From Paracidovorax valerianellae (lineage in GTDB: Bacteria > Pseudomonadota > Gammaproteobacteria > Burkholderiales > Burkholderiaceae_C), in NCBI RefSeq assembly GCF_900102625.1, contig NZ_FMZC01000002.1, positions 273,990 through 337,989 on the forward strand: a stretch of DNA of 64,000 nt, in the 5' to 3' direction. This document shows positions 40,921 to 49,022 of this stretch, one piece after another (position 1 is the stretch's first letter; each line of letters opens with the position of its first letter). The position numbers were made by a program, and so were the translations under genes. The notes under the pieces are model-generated. The model was given only the letters and a program-made list of their open reading frames with translations, did not search any database and was not told the DNA's origin.

Positions 40921-40970
40921 TACAATCCCATTCCCTTCGGGCCGGCTTGCATGCCGGTTTCTTTTTTTCT
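40921..40970 (+). promoter_or_regulatory. Promoter -10 and attenuator-like hairpin in the Rieske-gene leader
   Basis: TACAAT at 40921-40926 is a likely -10. About 20 bases on, CCGGC (40942-40946) and GCCGG (40953-40957) form a short stem followed at once by TTTCTTTTTTT (40958-40968). This terminator-like hairpin stands 50 bases before the Rieske start codon, within the presumed transcript leader, and could act as an attenuator. No -35 match is convincing. Confidence 0.5.
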
Positions 40971-41021
40971 GTGTGCACTTCACGCACCCTCCCTGTGGGG
41001 AGTCTTTAGGTCAGGTCACCC

Positions 41022-42161
41022 ATGTCTGATTTAAGTCTTCAACTGCAGCAGGCCGCAAGCCAACTACCAGTTTCGAGCTACTTTGACGAGGCGCTGTTCC
41101 AGCGCGAGTTGGAGACCATCTTCCAGCGCGGGCCCCGCTATGTGGGGCACCAGCTTTCCGTGCCCCATGCGGGCGACTACTATGCCCTGCCGCAGGAAGG
41201 CGAAGGCCGTGCGCTCGTGCGCAATGCGCAGGGCGGCGTCGAGCTGATCTCCAACGTCTGCCGCCACCGCCAGGCCGTGATGCTCAAGGGCCGCGGCACC
41301 CTGCAGGGCCATGGCAAGGGCCATGCCGGCGGCAACATCGTGTGCCCGCTGCACCGCTGGACGTATTCGCCCAGCGGCCAGCTGCTGGGCGCGCCGCACT
41401 TCTCGCAGGACCCGTGCCTGAACCTCAACAACTACGGCCTGCGCGAGTGGAACGGTCTCTTGTTCGAGGACAACGGCCGCGACATCGGCGCCGACTTGGG
41501 CGGCATGGGCCCGCGCGCGGAACTGAGCTTCGAAGGCTTTTCGCTCGACCGCGTGGAAATGCACGAGTGCAACTACAACTGGAAGACGTTCATCGAGGTC
41601 TACCTCGAGGATTACCACGTCGGACCGTTCCACCCCGGCCTAGGCAACTTCGTCACCTGCGAGGACCTGAGCTGGGAGTTCCAGAAGCACTATTCGGTGC
41701 AGACGGTGGGCGTGGCCTCGACCTTCGGCAAGCCCGGCTCCGACATCTACCGCAAGTGGCACGATGTGCTGCTGCAGTACCGCGAAGGCAAGATGCCCGA
41801 GCGCGGCGCGATCTGGCTCACCTACTACCCGCACATCATGGTGGAGTGGTATCCGCACGTGCTCACCGTCTCGACGCTGCACCCCGTCAGCCCGACCAAG
41901 ACGATGAACATGGTGGAGTTCTACTACCCCGAAGAGATCACCGCGTTCGAGCGCGAATTCGTCGAAGCGCAGCAGGCCGCCTATATGGAGACCTGCATCG
42001 AGGACGACGAGATCGGCGAGCGCATGGACGCCGGCCGCCGCGCGCTCTACGACCGCAGCGACAACGAGGTCGGCCCCTACCAGAGCCCCATGGAAGACGG
42101 CATGCAGCACTTTCACGAGTGGTACCGCGCCGCCATGGGAGATGCGGTTCCGAAGCGCTGA
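41022..42161 (+). CDS. Rieske non-haem iron oxygenase, alpha subunit
   Basis: A 379-aa oxygenase. The Rieske [2Fe-2S] ligands are about C80-R-H82 and C108-PL-H111 ('NVCRHRQAV', 'IVCPLHRWTYSPSGQL'). The mononuclear iron site is about H199 and H204 in 'YLEDYHVGPFH', which fits the D/E-x2-H-x4-H pattern. A catalytic Asp should follow near residue 330-360. No reductase or beta subunit lies nearby, so it must borrow an electron donor. The branch resembles single-component-type aromatic-ring or N-demethylating oxygenases (GbcA-like); the substrate is not clear. It is divergent from xseB with a structured leader. Confidence 0.9.
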   Translation: MSDLSLQLQQAASQLPVSSYFDEALFQRELETIFQRGPRYVGHQLSVPHAGDYYALPQEGEGRALVRNAQGGVELISNVCRHRQAVMLKGRGTLQGHGKGHAGGNIVCPLHRWTYSPSGQLLGAPHFSQDPCLNLNNYGLREWNGLLFEDNGRDIGADLGGMGPRAELSFEGFSLDRVEMHECNYNWKTFIEVYLEDYHVGPFHPGLGNFVTCEDLSWEFQKHYSVQTVGVASTFGKPGSDIYRKWHDVLLQYREGKMPERGAIWLTYYPHIMVEWYPHVLTVSTLHPVSPTKTMNMVEFYYPEEITAFEREFVEAQQAAYMETCIEDDEIGERMDAGRRALYDRSDNEVGPYQSPMEDGMQHFHEWYRAAMGDAVPKR

Positions 42162-42171
42162 CGACACCTGC

Positions 42172-42238
42172 CGTTTGCTATTAAAACAATAGCTGCCACC
42201 GCATGATTCACTAAGGTGGGCAGCCTTTTTCACTGAAA
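42172..42238 (-). repeat. Dispersed ~65-bp element, copy 4 (inverted)
   Basis: Read on the minus strand it begins TTTTCAGTGAAAAAGG, then GCTGCC-C-ACC pairs with GGTGGCAGC across 14 bases, and ends with GCTATTGTTTTAATAGC followed by AAACGG. The left block is more diverged than in other copies but is still a hairpin. It fills nearly the whole gap between the Rieske gene and the EamA gene. Confidence 0.65.
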
Positions 42239-42248
42239 ACTCACTCCC

Positions 42249-43160
42249 ATGCAAGCGCTCTGGATGGTGTTGGCCGCGTTCCTTTTCGCCAGCATGGGCG
42301 TGTGCGTCAAGGTGGCTTCGGCGTATTTCAACTCGGCCGAACTGGTGTGCTACCGCGGCATCATCGGCATGGCGATCCTGTGGGCCCTGGCGCGGTCGCA
42401 AGGGGTCAAGCTGGGCACGCAATACCCGGGCATGCACGCCTGGCGCAGCCTGATTGGCGTGGTGTCGCTGGGGTCGTGGTTCTACGCCATCGCCCACCTG
42501 CCGCTGGCCACCGCCATGACGCTCAACTACATGAGCAGCGTGTGGATCGCCGCCTTCCTCGTAGGGGGTGCGCTGCTGGCCTGGCGGCCCTCCAGCGTCA
42601 GTTCGCGACCGCCGCTGCAGGGCACGCTGGTGTTCACCGTGATGGTTGGCTTCGCCGGCGTGGTGATGATGCTGCGCCCCAGCCTGGACCAGAACCAGGC
42701 ATTCGCCGGCGTGATCGGGCTGCTGTCGGGCCTGACCGCAGCCTTCGCCTACATGCAGGTGATGGCGCTGTCGCGGCTGGGCGAGCCCGAGACGCGCACG
42801 GTGTTCTATTTCGCGGTGGGCTCGGCGGTGGCCGGCGGCGCGGGCCTGCTGCTCACGGGCACCTCCGAATGGCCCGGCTGGCCGAGCCTGTGGCTGCTGC
42901 CCATCGGCGTGCTGGCCGCGGCGGGCCAGCTGTGCCTGACCCGTGCCTATGCCAGCGCGCGCACTTCGCGCGGCACGCTGGTGGTGGCCAACCTGCAGTA
43001 TTCGGGCATCGTGTTCGCGGGGCTGTACAGCGTGTTGCTGTTCGGGGACGACATTCCGCTCATCGGCTGGGCCGGCATGGCGCTGATCGTGGTGAGCGGC
43101 ATCGTGGCCACCGTGCTGCGCGCCCGCGCGGCGCCCGGCGCGCCGGCCGAGGAACACTGA
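42249..43160 (+). CDS. DMT-superfamily (EamA) transporter
   Basis: A 303-aa inner-membrane protein with about ten helices in two EamA repeats. The opening 'ALWMVLAAFLFASMGVCVKVAS' and 'YRGIIGMAILWAL' are typical, followed by 'LPLATAMTLNYMSSVWIAAFLVGGALL' and, in the second repeat, 'ANLQYSGIVFAGLYSVLLFGDDIPLIGWAGMALIVVSGIVAT'. The family exports metabolites such as amino acids. It follows the Rieske gene with only the dispersed element between, so the two may share a transcript. Confidence 0.93.
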   Translation: MQALWMVLAAFLFASMGVCVKVASAYFNSAELVCYRGIIGMAILWALARSQGVKLGTQYPGMHAWRSLIGVVSLGSWFYAIAHLPLATAMTLNYMSSVWIAAFLVGGALLAWRPSSVSSRPPLQGTLVFTVMVGFAGVVMMLRPSLDQNQAFAGVIGLLSGLTAAFAYMQVMALSRLGEPETRTVFYFAVGSAVAGGAGLLLTGTSEWPGWPSLWLLPIGVLAAAGQLCLTRAYASARTSRGTLVVANLQYSGIVFAGLYSVLLFGDDIPLIGWAGMALIVVSGIVATVLRARAAPGAPAEEH

Positions 43161-43291
43161 TCGCGCCCTCGGCGCCCTCGGGCATGCCGGGGCGCACGGG
43201 AGCGCAGGCGTCGCTGCGGTAAGGTCTGTCCGACGTGCGGGCGCCCGGCTCCGGCCCACAATAAGGGCTTGTTTGCCACCGCAGGAGCGCC

Positions 43292-44191
43292 ATGCCGTAC
43301 ACCACCTTGATCTCCGCCGCCGAACTCCAGTCCCTCATCGCCAGCGGTGCGCCGCTGATGGTTTTCGACTGCACGTTCGACCTGTCGCAGCCCTCGTCGG
43401 GCGAGCAGCAATACCGTGAATCGCACATTCCCGGCGCGCTCTATGCGCACCTGGATCGCGACCTGAGCGCCAAGCACGGCGCGCCCGGCGCAGGCGGCAC
43501 CATCGTCGCCACCGAGGCCGACCAGCCCGCATCCGGCGGGCGCCACCCCCTGCCCAACCGCGACCGGCTCGAAGCCTGGCTCTCGCGCATCGGCTTCACC
43601 AACCAGATGCAGGCCGTGGTGTACGACCGCAATGGCGCCAACTACTGCGGCCGCCTGTGGTGGATGCTCAAGTGGGCGGGCCACGACGCGGTGGCCGTGC
43701 TGGACGGCGGCCTGCAGGCCTGGACGGCCGCAGGCGGGGCGCTGGCCAGCGGCGACGAGCCCGCGCATTTCCAGTCCAACTTCAAGCTGGGCGAGCCCCT
43801 GCGCCAACTGGCCACCGCGGCCGACGTGCAGGCCGCCCTGGGCCAGCCCGGCCAGACGGTGATCGACGCGCGGGCGCCCGCTCGCTACCGGGGCGAGGTC
43901 GAGCCGCTGGACCCGGTGGCCGGCCACATTCCCGGCGCGCTGAACCGCCCGTTCAGCGAGAACATCGGGCCGGACGGGCGCTTCAAGCCCGCAGCGCAGT
44001 TGCGGGCCGAGTTCGACGCCCTCCTGGGGGGCCGTGCGCCGCAGACGGTCGTGCACCAATGCGGCAGCGGCGTGAGCGCCGTGCCCAACGTTTTGGCCAT
44101 GGAACTGGCCGGTTTGGGCAAAACAGCGTTGTTTGCAGGCAGCTGGAGCGAATGGTGCAGCCATCCGGACCGGCCGGTAGAGCGGGGTTGA
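43292..44191 (+). CDS. Sulfurtransferase with two rhodanese domains (SseA type)
   Basis: A 299-aa thiosulfate/3-mercaptopyruvate sulfurtransferase. The first, inactive rhodanese domain (about 1-150) has 'YRESHIPGALYAHLDRDLS' and 'VVYDRNGANYCGRLWWMLKWAG'. The second (about 170-299) has 'VIDARAPARYRGEVEPLDPVAGHIPGALNRPF' and the active loop 'HQCGSGVSA' with catalytic Cys about 257. The CGSGVSA loop is nearer the mercaptopyruvate type (CGxGVTA). It lies alone between EamA and flhDC. Confidence 0.92.
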   Translation: MPYTTLISAAELQSLIASGAPLMVFDCTFDLSQPSSGEQQYRESHIPGALYAHLDRDLSAKHGAPGAGGTIVATEADQPASGGRHPLPNRDRLEAWLSRIGFTNQMQAVVYDRNGANYCGRLWWMLKWAGHDAVAVLDGGLQAWTAAGGALASGDEPAHFQSNFKLGEPLRQLATAADVQAALGQPGQTVIDARAPARYRGEVEPLDPVAGHIPGALNRPFSENIGPDGRFKPAAQLRAEFDALLGGRAPQTVVHQCGSGVSAVPNVLAMELAGLGKTALFAGSWSEWCSHPDRPVERG

Positions 44192-44424
44192 GGCCCTCGG
44201 GGCGGCCGGCTGTGCAGCAGGCCGGCCCCTCTGGCGGTCGGACACCGGCCACGCGTTTTGTAAGGCAAATTCCTACACGGGCAGCGCGCCGACCAGACAC
44301 GCTGCACATCCAAACCCCGACTTAATTTTTGATTGGGCTGAATTCACAATCCATTTCAACGGATCGCGAAACCATGCAAACCGCATGAACCCCGCCAGAT
44401 CGGTTAAAGGAAAAAGGATTCACC
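44192..44424 (+). promoter_or_regulatory. flhDC upstream region and leader
   Basis: 233 bases with an AT-rich patch near 44320-44350, in contrast to the flanking GC-rich DNA. No confident -35/-10 pair could be fixed. Just before flhD the leader has two GGA motifs (AAAGGAAAAAGGATTC), which serve as the ribosome site and fit the A-N-GGA core used by CsrA-type regulators, known to act on flhDC in other bacteria. Confidence 0.45.
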
Positions 44425-44754
44425 ATGACCTCCGAACAACTTCTCGCCGAAATCCGCGAAGCCAACCTCACGTACCTGATGTTGGCACAGACCCTGATCC
44501 GCCAGGACAAGGCGGAAGCTGTTTTCCGTCTGGGCCTGAACGAAGACGCCGCCGACATCCTGGCATCGCTGTCGGCCGCACAGGTGCTCAAGCTGGCCTC
44601 CCGCAACACGCTGCTGTGCAGCTTCCGGGTGGACGACAACCTGGTGTGGAGCTTGCTCACCAACCACAACACCCCCAAGAAGGTCGGCAACGAAGCGACC
44701 AACACGCTGCACGCCAACATCCTGATGGCCAGCCGCGTGTCCGAAGTGCTCTGA
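44425..44754 (+). CDS. flhD: Flagellar master transcription activator subunit FlhD
   Basis: A 109-aa helical protein. 'LAEIREANLTYLMLAQTLIRQDKAEAVFRLGL' is the FlhD signature, followed by 'LSAAQVLKLASRNTLLCSFRVDD', with the Cys that bridges FlhD dimers. It forms the FlhD4C2 complex that switches on class II flagellar genes. flhC follows after 66 bases. The flagellar structural genes are not in the window. Confidence 0.95.
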   Translation: MTSEQLLAEIREANLTYLMLAQTLIRQDKAEAVFRLGLNEDAADILASLSAAQVLKLASRNTLLCSFRVDDNLVWSLLTNHNTPKKVGNEATNTLHANILMASRVSEVL

Positions 44755-44820
44755 GCGCAGCGCCCGCTGCCCTCGCCGCCCACTCGCCTGCCGCCGCCCA
44801 CCCTTCTTCGAAAGCCAGCC

Positions 44821-45363
44821 ATGTCCGCACCCGTCAAGAGCGTCCTCAACGAATCCAAGCAGATCGAACGCGCCGCCATGCTGATCCAGATGGGTGCCCG
44901 CATGCAGGTGCTGGAATCGGAAACCACGCTTTCTTATGAGCGCCTGATCCGCCTGTACAAGGAGATCGCCGGCAAGTCGCCTTCCAAGGGCCAACTGCCC
45001 TTCTCGACCGACTGGTTCCTGACCTGGCAAGAAAACGTCCACAGCTCGCTGTTCCTGAACATCTACGAATACCTGTCCAAGGGCGTGGACCTGGATTCGG
45101 TGGAACTGCTCACCAAGGCCTACCGCCTGTACAACGAGCAAGTCACCACCGCCGAGATCGAGCCCCTGCTCTCCTTCACCCGCGCCTGGCGCCTCGTGAA
45201 GTTCGTGGACGCCGGCATGCTCACCCGCACCGCCTGCTCGCAGTGCAGCGGCCAGTTCGTCACCGAGCTGTACGAAAACGCCCGCAACTACACCTGCGGC
45301 CTGTGCAACCCACCCGCCCGCGCGGGCAAGAGCAAGTCGGCTGGCGCGCTGATGCTGCATTGA
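44821..45363 (+). CDS. flhC: Flagellar master transcription activator subunit FlhC
   Basis: A 180-aa protein: 'SKQIERAAMLIQMGARMQVLESETTLSYERLIRLYKEI', 'GQLPFSTDWFLTWQENVHSSLF', then four Zn-binding Cys about 139, 142, 159 and 162 in 'ACSQCSGQF' and 'YTCGLCNPP'. FlhC supplies most of the DNA contact in the FlhDC complex. The 3' UTR holds dispersed-element copy 5 and then a terminator. Confidence 0.96.
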   Translation: MSAPVKSVLNESKQIERAAMLIQMGARMQVLESETTLSYERLIRLYKEIAGKSPSKGQLPFSTDWFLTWQENVHSSLFLNIYEYLSKGVDLDSVELLTKAYRLYNEQVTTAEIEPLLSFTRAWRLVKFVDAGMLTRTACSQCSGQFVTELYENARNYTCGLCNPPARAGKSKSAGALMLH

Positions 45364-45375
45364 GCAGCGACGGCT

Positions 45376-45440
45376 TTAAGTCAAAAAGCCCTCCAGCGCT
45401 TATTCCTCTAGGGTGGATTGCTACAAAATCAGTAGCAAAC
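45376..45440 (+). repeat. Dispersed ~65-bp element, copy 5, in the flhC 3' UTR
   Basis: It starts TTAAGTCAAAAAG, then CCCTCCAGCGCTTATT, CTAGGG, and ends with a perfect hairpin TTGCTAC-AAAATCA-GTAGCAA. It lies between the flhC stop and the terminator, so it is part of the flhDC mRNA. It is the best preserved terminal hairpin of the six copies. Confidence 0.78.
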
Positions 45441-45455
45441 TACAACAAACGTTCA

Positions 45456-45479
45456 AACCCGGCACTGGCCGGGTTTTTT
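45456..45479 (+). terminator. Rho-independent terminator of flhDC
   Basis: AACCCGGC and GCCGGGTT form an 8-bp stem with a 4-base loop, followed by TTTT. Confidence 0.9.
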
Positions 45480-45498
45480 CATGGGGCGTTCAGGGACA

Positions 45499-46044
45499 TC
45501 ACCGCATCGCCAGCAGGATGCGAATGTCCGCATCCACCGGCAGCGCGTAGTCGTAGGCGGCCAGGACGGCGTTGCCTTCGGGGCTCACGAGCTTGAGGCT
45601 CACGTACACCGTCTGCGGCGTGGCCGCGTAAGTGCCCACGACCACGGCCTGCGCTGCCTGCGCGCGGCTTACCTCGCGCACCTCGCGCGAAAGCAGCAAC
45701 TCGCCGTCGCCCGGCCGCATGACGAGGTTTTCGCGCAGTTTCAGTTCGGTCACGCGCACGCCGCGCTGCACCAGGCGCCCGGCGATCTGCTCGGAGCACA
45801 GGCGGCCGAGCCGCGACGACTCGTTCAGCCGGTCCAGGTGCACCAGCGTGGAGACCAGCACCGGCTGGCGCGGATCGAGCGGCGCGCCCTGCAGCAGCAT
45901 GTCGGCGGCCTTCTGGTTGAATTCGAGCAGATCGGTCTGCACGCCACCCGCGGCCGCGCTGCCGTAATAGAACCGCGCGCAGCTCGGCAAGGCCACCGCC
46001 GCGGCGCCGGCCAGCGCGCCGGTCAGCAAGGTGCGCCGCTTCAT
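45499..46044 (-). CDS. FlgO-family outer-membrane lipoprotein
   Basis: A 181-aa protein. The signal peptide has twin arginines ('MKRRTLLTGALAG') and a lipobox-like LPSC near residue 22. The FlgO domain fills the rest: 'PVLVSTLVHLDRLNESSRLGRLCSEQIAGRLVQRGVRVTELKL', 'GELLLSREVREVSRAQAAQAVVVGTYAATPQTVYVSLKLV'. In Vibrio, FlgO is an outer-membrane protein needed for flagellar stability. Its position beside flhDC supports a motility link. It overlaps the upstream lipoprotein gene by four bases (ATGA). Confidence 0.85.
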   Translation of the reverse strand: MKRRTLLTGALAGAAAVALPSCARFYYGSAAAGGVQTDLLEFNQKAADMLLQGAPLDPRQPVLVSTLVHLDRLNESSRLGRLCSEQIAGRLVQRGVRVTELKLRENLVMRPGDGELLLSREVREVSRAQAAQAVVVGTYAATPQTVYVSLKLVSPEGNAVLAAYDYALPVDADIRILLAMR

Positions 46045-46757
46045 GGCACCACCTGCCAGGTCTTGACCGGCGTGGCCACCACGGCCGGCACACGCGGCAG
46101 ATACAGCGCCAGGTCGCCCTGGTCGATCGAATACACATCGCTGGTGCGGGCGAGCACGCGCTCGTTCGACTCGATCGATGTCGTCACCAGAATTTCCGTG
46201 CGGGCCGTGCCGCTGGCCAGCAGCACGTCCGGCGCGGGCACATAGGCGCCGGAGGCATCGCGCACCACGGCTACGCCATCGGCCAGCCGCACGCGCGGTG
46301 GCGCGCCTACCCCGCCACCCTGGTGCTGCACCACCTGCGTGGACACCGCCATGCGCACGCCCGTCGGCTGCACCGACAGGGTGATGCCCCGGTCCACCAG
46401 CCGCGTCATCAGCAGCGAGCGAAAGCCCGCGTCGAACCCGTCGCCCTGCGCCGGCACGATGTAGAGCGGGTATTCGCCGGGCGGCCAGTCGCGCAGCTTG
46501 ACGACCGTGCGCTCGGCGACATCGCTGGCCAGCACGTCCCAGTGCTGCACGGCGCGCGCCGTCTTCTGCGCGGACGGCGCATGCGCCTCATCGCGCGGCA
46601 GGTCCGGCGTGGCGCATCCGCCCAGCACCGCCGCTGCCAGCAGTGCGCCGGCGCCTGGCGACCAGCGCAACGCGCCCGAACGCCCGGGAGCCGCGAGCCC
46701 ACCGTTGCGCAGCAGCACACGGCCAGCCGTGCGCGCGAGTTTTTTGTCAGATTCCAT
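46041..46757 (-). CDS. Putative lipoprotein coupled to the FlgO-like gene
   Basis: A 238-aa protein from the ATG at 46757. A long basic N-region leads to a signal helix with lipobox 'AAVLGGC' near residue 48. The mature part is beta-rich ('GEYPLYIVPAQGDGFDAGFRSLLMTRLVDRGITLSV', 'VLARTSDVYSIDQGDLALYLPR'). The Gly-F-x-S-L-L-x-x-x-L stretch resembles other small lipoproteins of flagellar/pilus assembly, but I recognise no named family. It is the first gene of a two-gene unit with the FlgO-like gene. Confidence 0.75.
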   Translation of the reverse strand: MESDKKLARTAGRVLLRNGGLAAPGRSGALRWSPGAGALLAAAVLGGCATPDLPRDEAHAPSAQKTARAVQHWDVLASDVAERTVVKLRDWPPGEYPLYIVPAQGDGFDAGFRSLLMTRLVDRGITLSVQPTGVRMAVSTQVVQHQGGGVGAPPRVRLADGVAVVRDASGAYVPAPDVLLASGTARTEILVTTSIESNERVLARTSDVYSIDQGDLALYLPRVPAVVATPVKTWQVVP

Positions 46758-47095
46758 ACCCGCAAATGCTAGCGGCGGCGGGCGCGGGGCATCGGCCGAA
46801 CAGCGCCGCTTTTCCCCTGCTGCCAACGCGCTAGGTCGGATTCCGGCCTTGGCCCGGCCGGGGCGCCAAGTCAGCGCATCGCCTTGTTTTCAAGCGCTGG
46901 CGGGCGATTCGCGGCACGAAGACGCTCCGCGGCCTGTGCCCCCCAACCTGCGACGACGCCGTACGGAATGCGCGGCAAGGTCCGCGACCGACGCGCCCGC
47001 CAGGCTGAGCACCGGGCTTTCCCGGACGTCCGCGCCGTGCTGCTGCGGCGCCCACCTACGCGGCGCTTGAGCAGCCTTGCTACAAAATCCGCGGC
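46758..47095. other. Non-coding stretch before the AI-2E-family gene
   Basis: About 340 GC-rich bases without a supported gene. TACAAA at 47081-47086 may be the -10 of the plus-strand gene at 47096; transcription would then start within a few bases of its ATG, giving an almost leaderless mRNA. No -35 was found. Confidence 0.4.
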
Positions 47096-48583
47096 ATGTC
47101 CCGCCCCGCCGCTCCCAAAGCCCCCACGCCGCCCCTGGCGCGCGCCCTTCCGGCCTCCGCAGCCACAGGCCATCTGCCGGCCGGCGGCGCTCCGCAGACC
47201 GACAGCCCCCGTCCCGAACACGCCGCCGCGCCCGAGCCTGCCGAAGACGGTCCGCCCGAGCCGGCACCGGCCGCGGCCTCCGCCGAGCCTGGCACGCAGG
47301 CCATGGCCGCACGACGGCCGCAGCACAGCGGGCCGGAGCCCCAACACGCCGCGCATCACCCGGCCCCCGCAGCCAGCGCTGCGGCCGGTGACCACCCCAC
47401 GAACGCGGCGCCCTCGCCCGCAGCACCTGCGGAGGCAGCACCGCAAGGTCCCTCCGCCGCAGCCATGGTCGGTCCCTCGGCGCCGAACATCATGCTGCAC
47501 ATGCCGGTGGACGTGCGCAACATGTCGCTCGCCCTGCTGGCCCTGTTCGCCACCCTCGCGCTGCTGCACTGGGCCAGCGCCGTGTTCATTCCGCTGATGC
47601 TGAGCGTGCTGCTCACCACCGCGCTGCACCCCGCCGTCACGGCGCTGCACCGCTGGCACATTCCCCGCTGGCTCGGTGCCGGCGTGCTGCTGATCGGCAT
47701 CGTCGGCAGTCTCGCCGGCGCGGCCTGGTCGCTGAGCGACGGCGCGGCCGAACTGGTCGATTCGCTGCCTGTCGCGGCCCGCAAGGTGCGCGACGCCGCC
47801 CGGCTGCGCGTGGGCGGCCCCAGCCCGCTGGACACCATGCAAAAGGCCGCCACGCAGATCGAGCAAGCCGCCAACGACAGCGTGCCGCCGCAAACGCGCC
47901 GCGGCGTGCAGCGCGTGGTGATCGAACGCGCGCCCTTCAACATCCGCGACTACGTCTGGAGCGGCACCATGGGCCTGGCCTCCGCGGCCGGCCAGATCAC
48001 CGTGGTGATCTTTCTCACCTTCTTCGCGCTGGCGTCGGGCAACCTGTTCCGGCGCAAGCTGATGCGCATCGCCGGCCACAGCCTGGAGCGGCGCAAGGTC
48101 ACCATGGCCGTGCTGGACGACATCACCGGCCAGATCCAGCGCTACCTGCTGGTGCAACTGCTCACCAGCGTGCTCGTGGGCGTGGCCACCGGCGTGGCCT
48201 ATGCGCTGCTGGGCCTGCAAAACCCTGCGGTGTGGGGCGTTGTGGCCGGCGTGCTCAATCTGGCGCCCTACATCGGCTCGGTCGTCGTGACAGGCGCCTC
48301 GGCGCTGGTGGCCTTTTTGCAGTTCGGCACCGTGGACATGGCGCTCGCCATCGGCGGCGCGTCGCTCGTCATCCATACCCTGGTGGGCAACCTGCTCACC
48401 CCGTGGCTCACCAGCAAGACCAGCCGCATGAGCCCCGTGGCGGTGTTTGTGAGCGTGCTGGTATGGGGTTGGCTGTGGGGCCTGTGGGGCCTGCTGCTGG
48501 GCATTCCCGTGATGATGGCCGTGAAGGCGATCTGCGACCGGGTGGAGGATTTGCGGGCGGTGGGGGAACTGCTGGGGGATTGA
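47096..48583 (+). CDS. AI-2E family (PerM-like) membrane protein with long disordered N-terminus
   Basis: A 495-aa protein. The first ~135 residues are almost only Ala, Pro, Gly, Glu and His, predicted disordered and cytoplasmic. Then comes the AI-2E/PerM core with about seven helices: 'LALLALFATLALLHWASAVFIPLMLSVLLTTALHP', 'ITVVIFLTFFALASGNLFRRKLMRIAG', 'NLAPYIGSVVVTGASALVAFLQ' and 'GNLLTPWLTSKTSRMSPVAVFVSVLVWGWLWGLWGLLLGIPVMMAVK'. The family includes permeases and Na+/H+ antiporters; the signal-molecule role is not general. There is no usable ribosome site, in line with near-leaderless expression. Confidence 0.9.
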   Translation: MSRPAAPKAPTPPLARALPASAATGHLPAGGAPQTDSPRPEHAAAPEPAEDGPPEPAPAAASAEPGTQAMAARRPQHSGPEPQHAAHHPAPAASAAAGDHPTNAAPSPAAPAEAAPQGPSAAAMVGPSAPNIMLHMPVDVRNMSLALLALFATLALLHWASAVFIPLMLSVLLTTALHPAVTALHRWHIPRWLGAGVLLIGIVGSLAGAAWSLSDGAAELVDSLPVAARKVRDAARLRVGGPSPLDTMQKAATQIEQAANDSVPPQTRRGVQRVVIERAPFNIRDYVWSGTMGLASAAGQITVVIFLTFFALASGNLFRRKLMRIAGHSLERRKVTMAVLDDITGQIQRYLLVQLLTSVLVGVATGVAYALLGLQNPAVWGVVAGVLNLAPYIGSVVVTGASALVAFLQFGTVDMALAIGGASLVIHTLVGNLLTPWLTSKTSRMSPVAVFVSVLVWGWLWGLWGLLLGIPVMMAVKAICDRVEDLRAVGELLGD

Positions 48584-49022
48584 GCAAAGGCGAAGCACTG
48601 CGGCGCAGCGGCCGGTTCAATGCTTGGTGAGACAGGAAGCCAAATCTGCGCATTCGGAGAGGAACGTTCTCAAACCGCATCTCGCTGCCGGCGGGGACCG
48701 CATTGTTGGTGGGTCAACTGCTAGCGGATGCTGCCGTCCGGCTCCAGGCTCCCTACCTTGTACGTACCAAGCAAGGTCGTAGGCGAAGATTCATGGACCA
48801 AATGCAGCAAAGAGAACGATATAGGGCACTTGAAACCGTAGTGACCGAAGCACTGCAAGATCGACGCTCTATGGAACCCCATCTGTCAATGGGCTGAAGG
48901 CTGTTGTAGCGATGGGGGAAAAGTGGGCGTGAACAGATACCAAGCCATCCCACAGCAAGCGTTCAATGTCACGCACCCAGCCGAAGCAAGAAAAAAAGTG
49001 GCTCTAACCTAACACGTCGATT
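48584..49022. other. Lower-GC stretch without a recognised gene
   Basis: About 440 bases. A plus-strand frame at 48703-48897 (64 codons, 'RRRFMDQMQQRERYRALETVV') is the only open one of note and has no ribosome site; it may be a relic. GC falls from here to about 50400 compared with the rest of the window. Confidence 0.4.

Noticed and set aside
46884..47597. Plus-strand reading frame before and across the AI-2E gene start
   Set aside because: Product is Pro/Arg-rich only and overlaps the AI-2E gene in another frame.
48703..48897. Small plus-strand gene of 64 codons
   Set aside because: No ribosome site, no recognisable motif and no conservation evidence; kept only as a note on the non-coding stretch.
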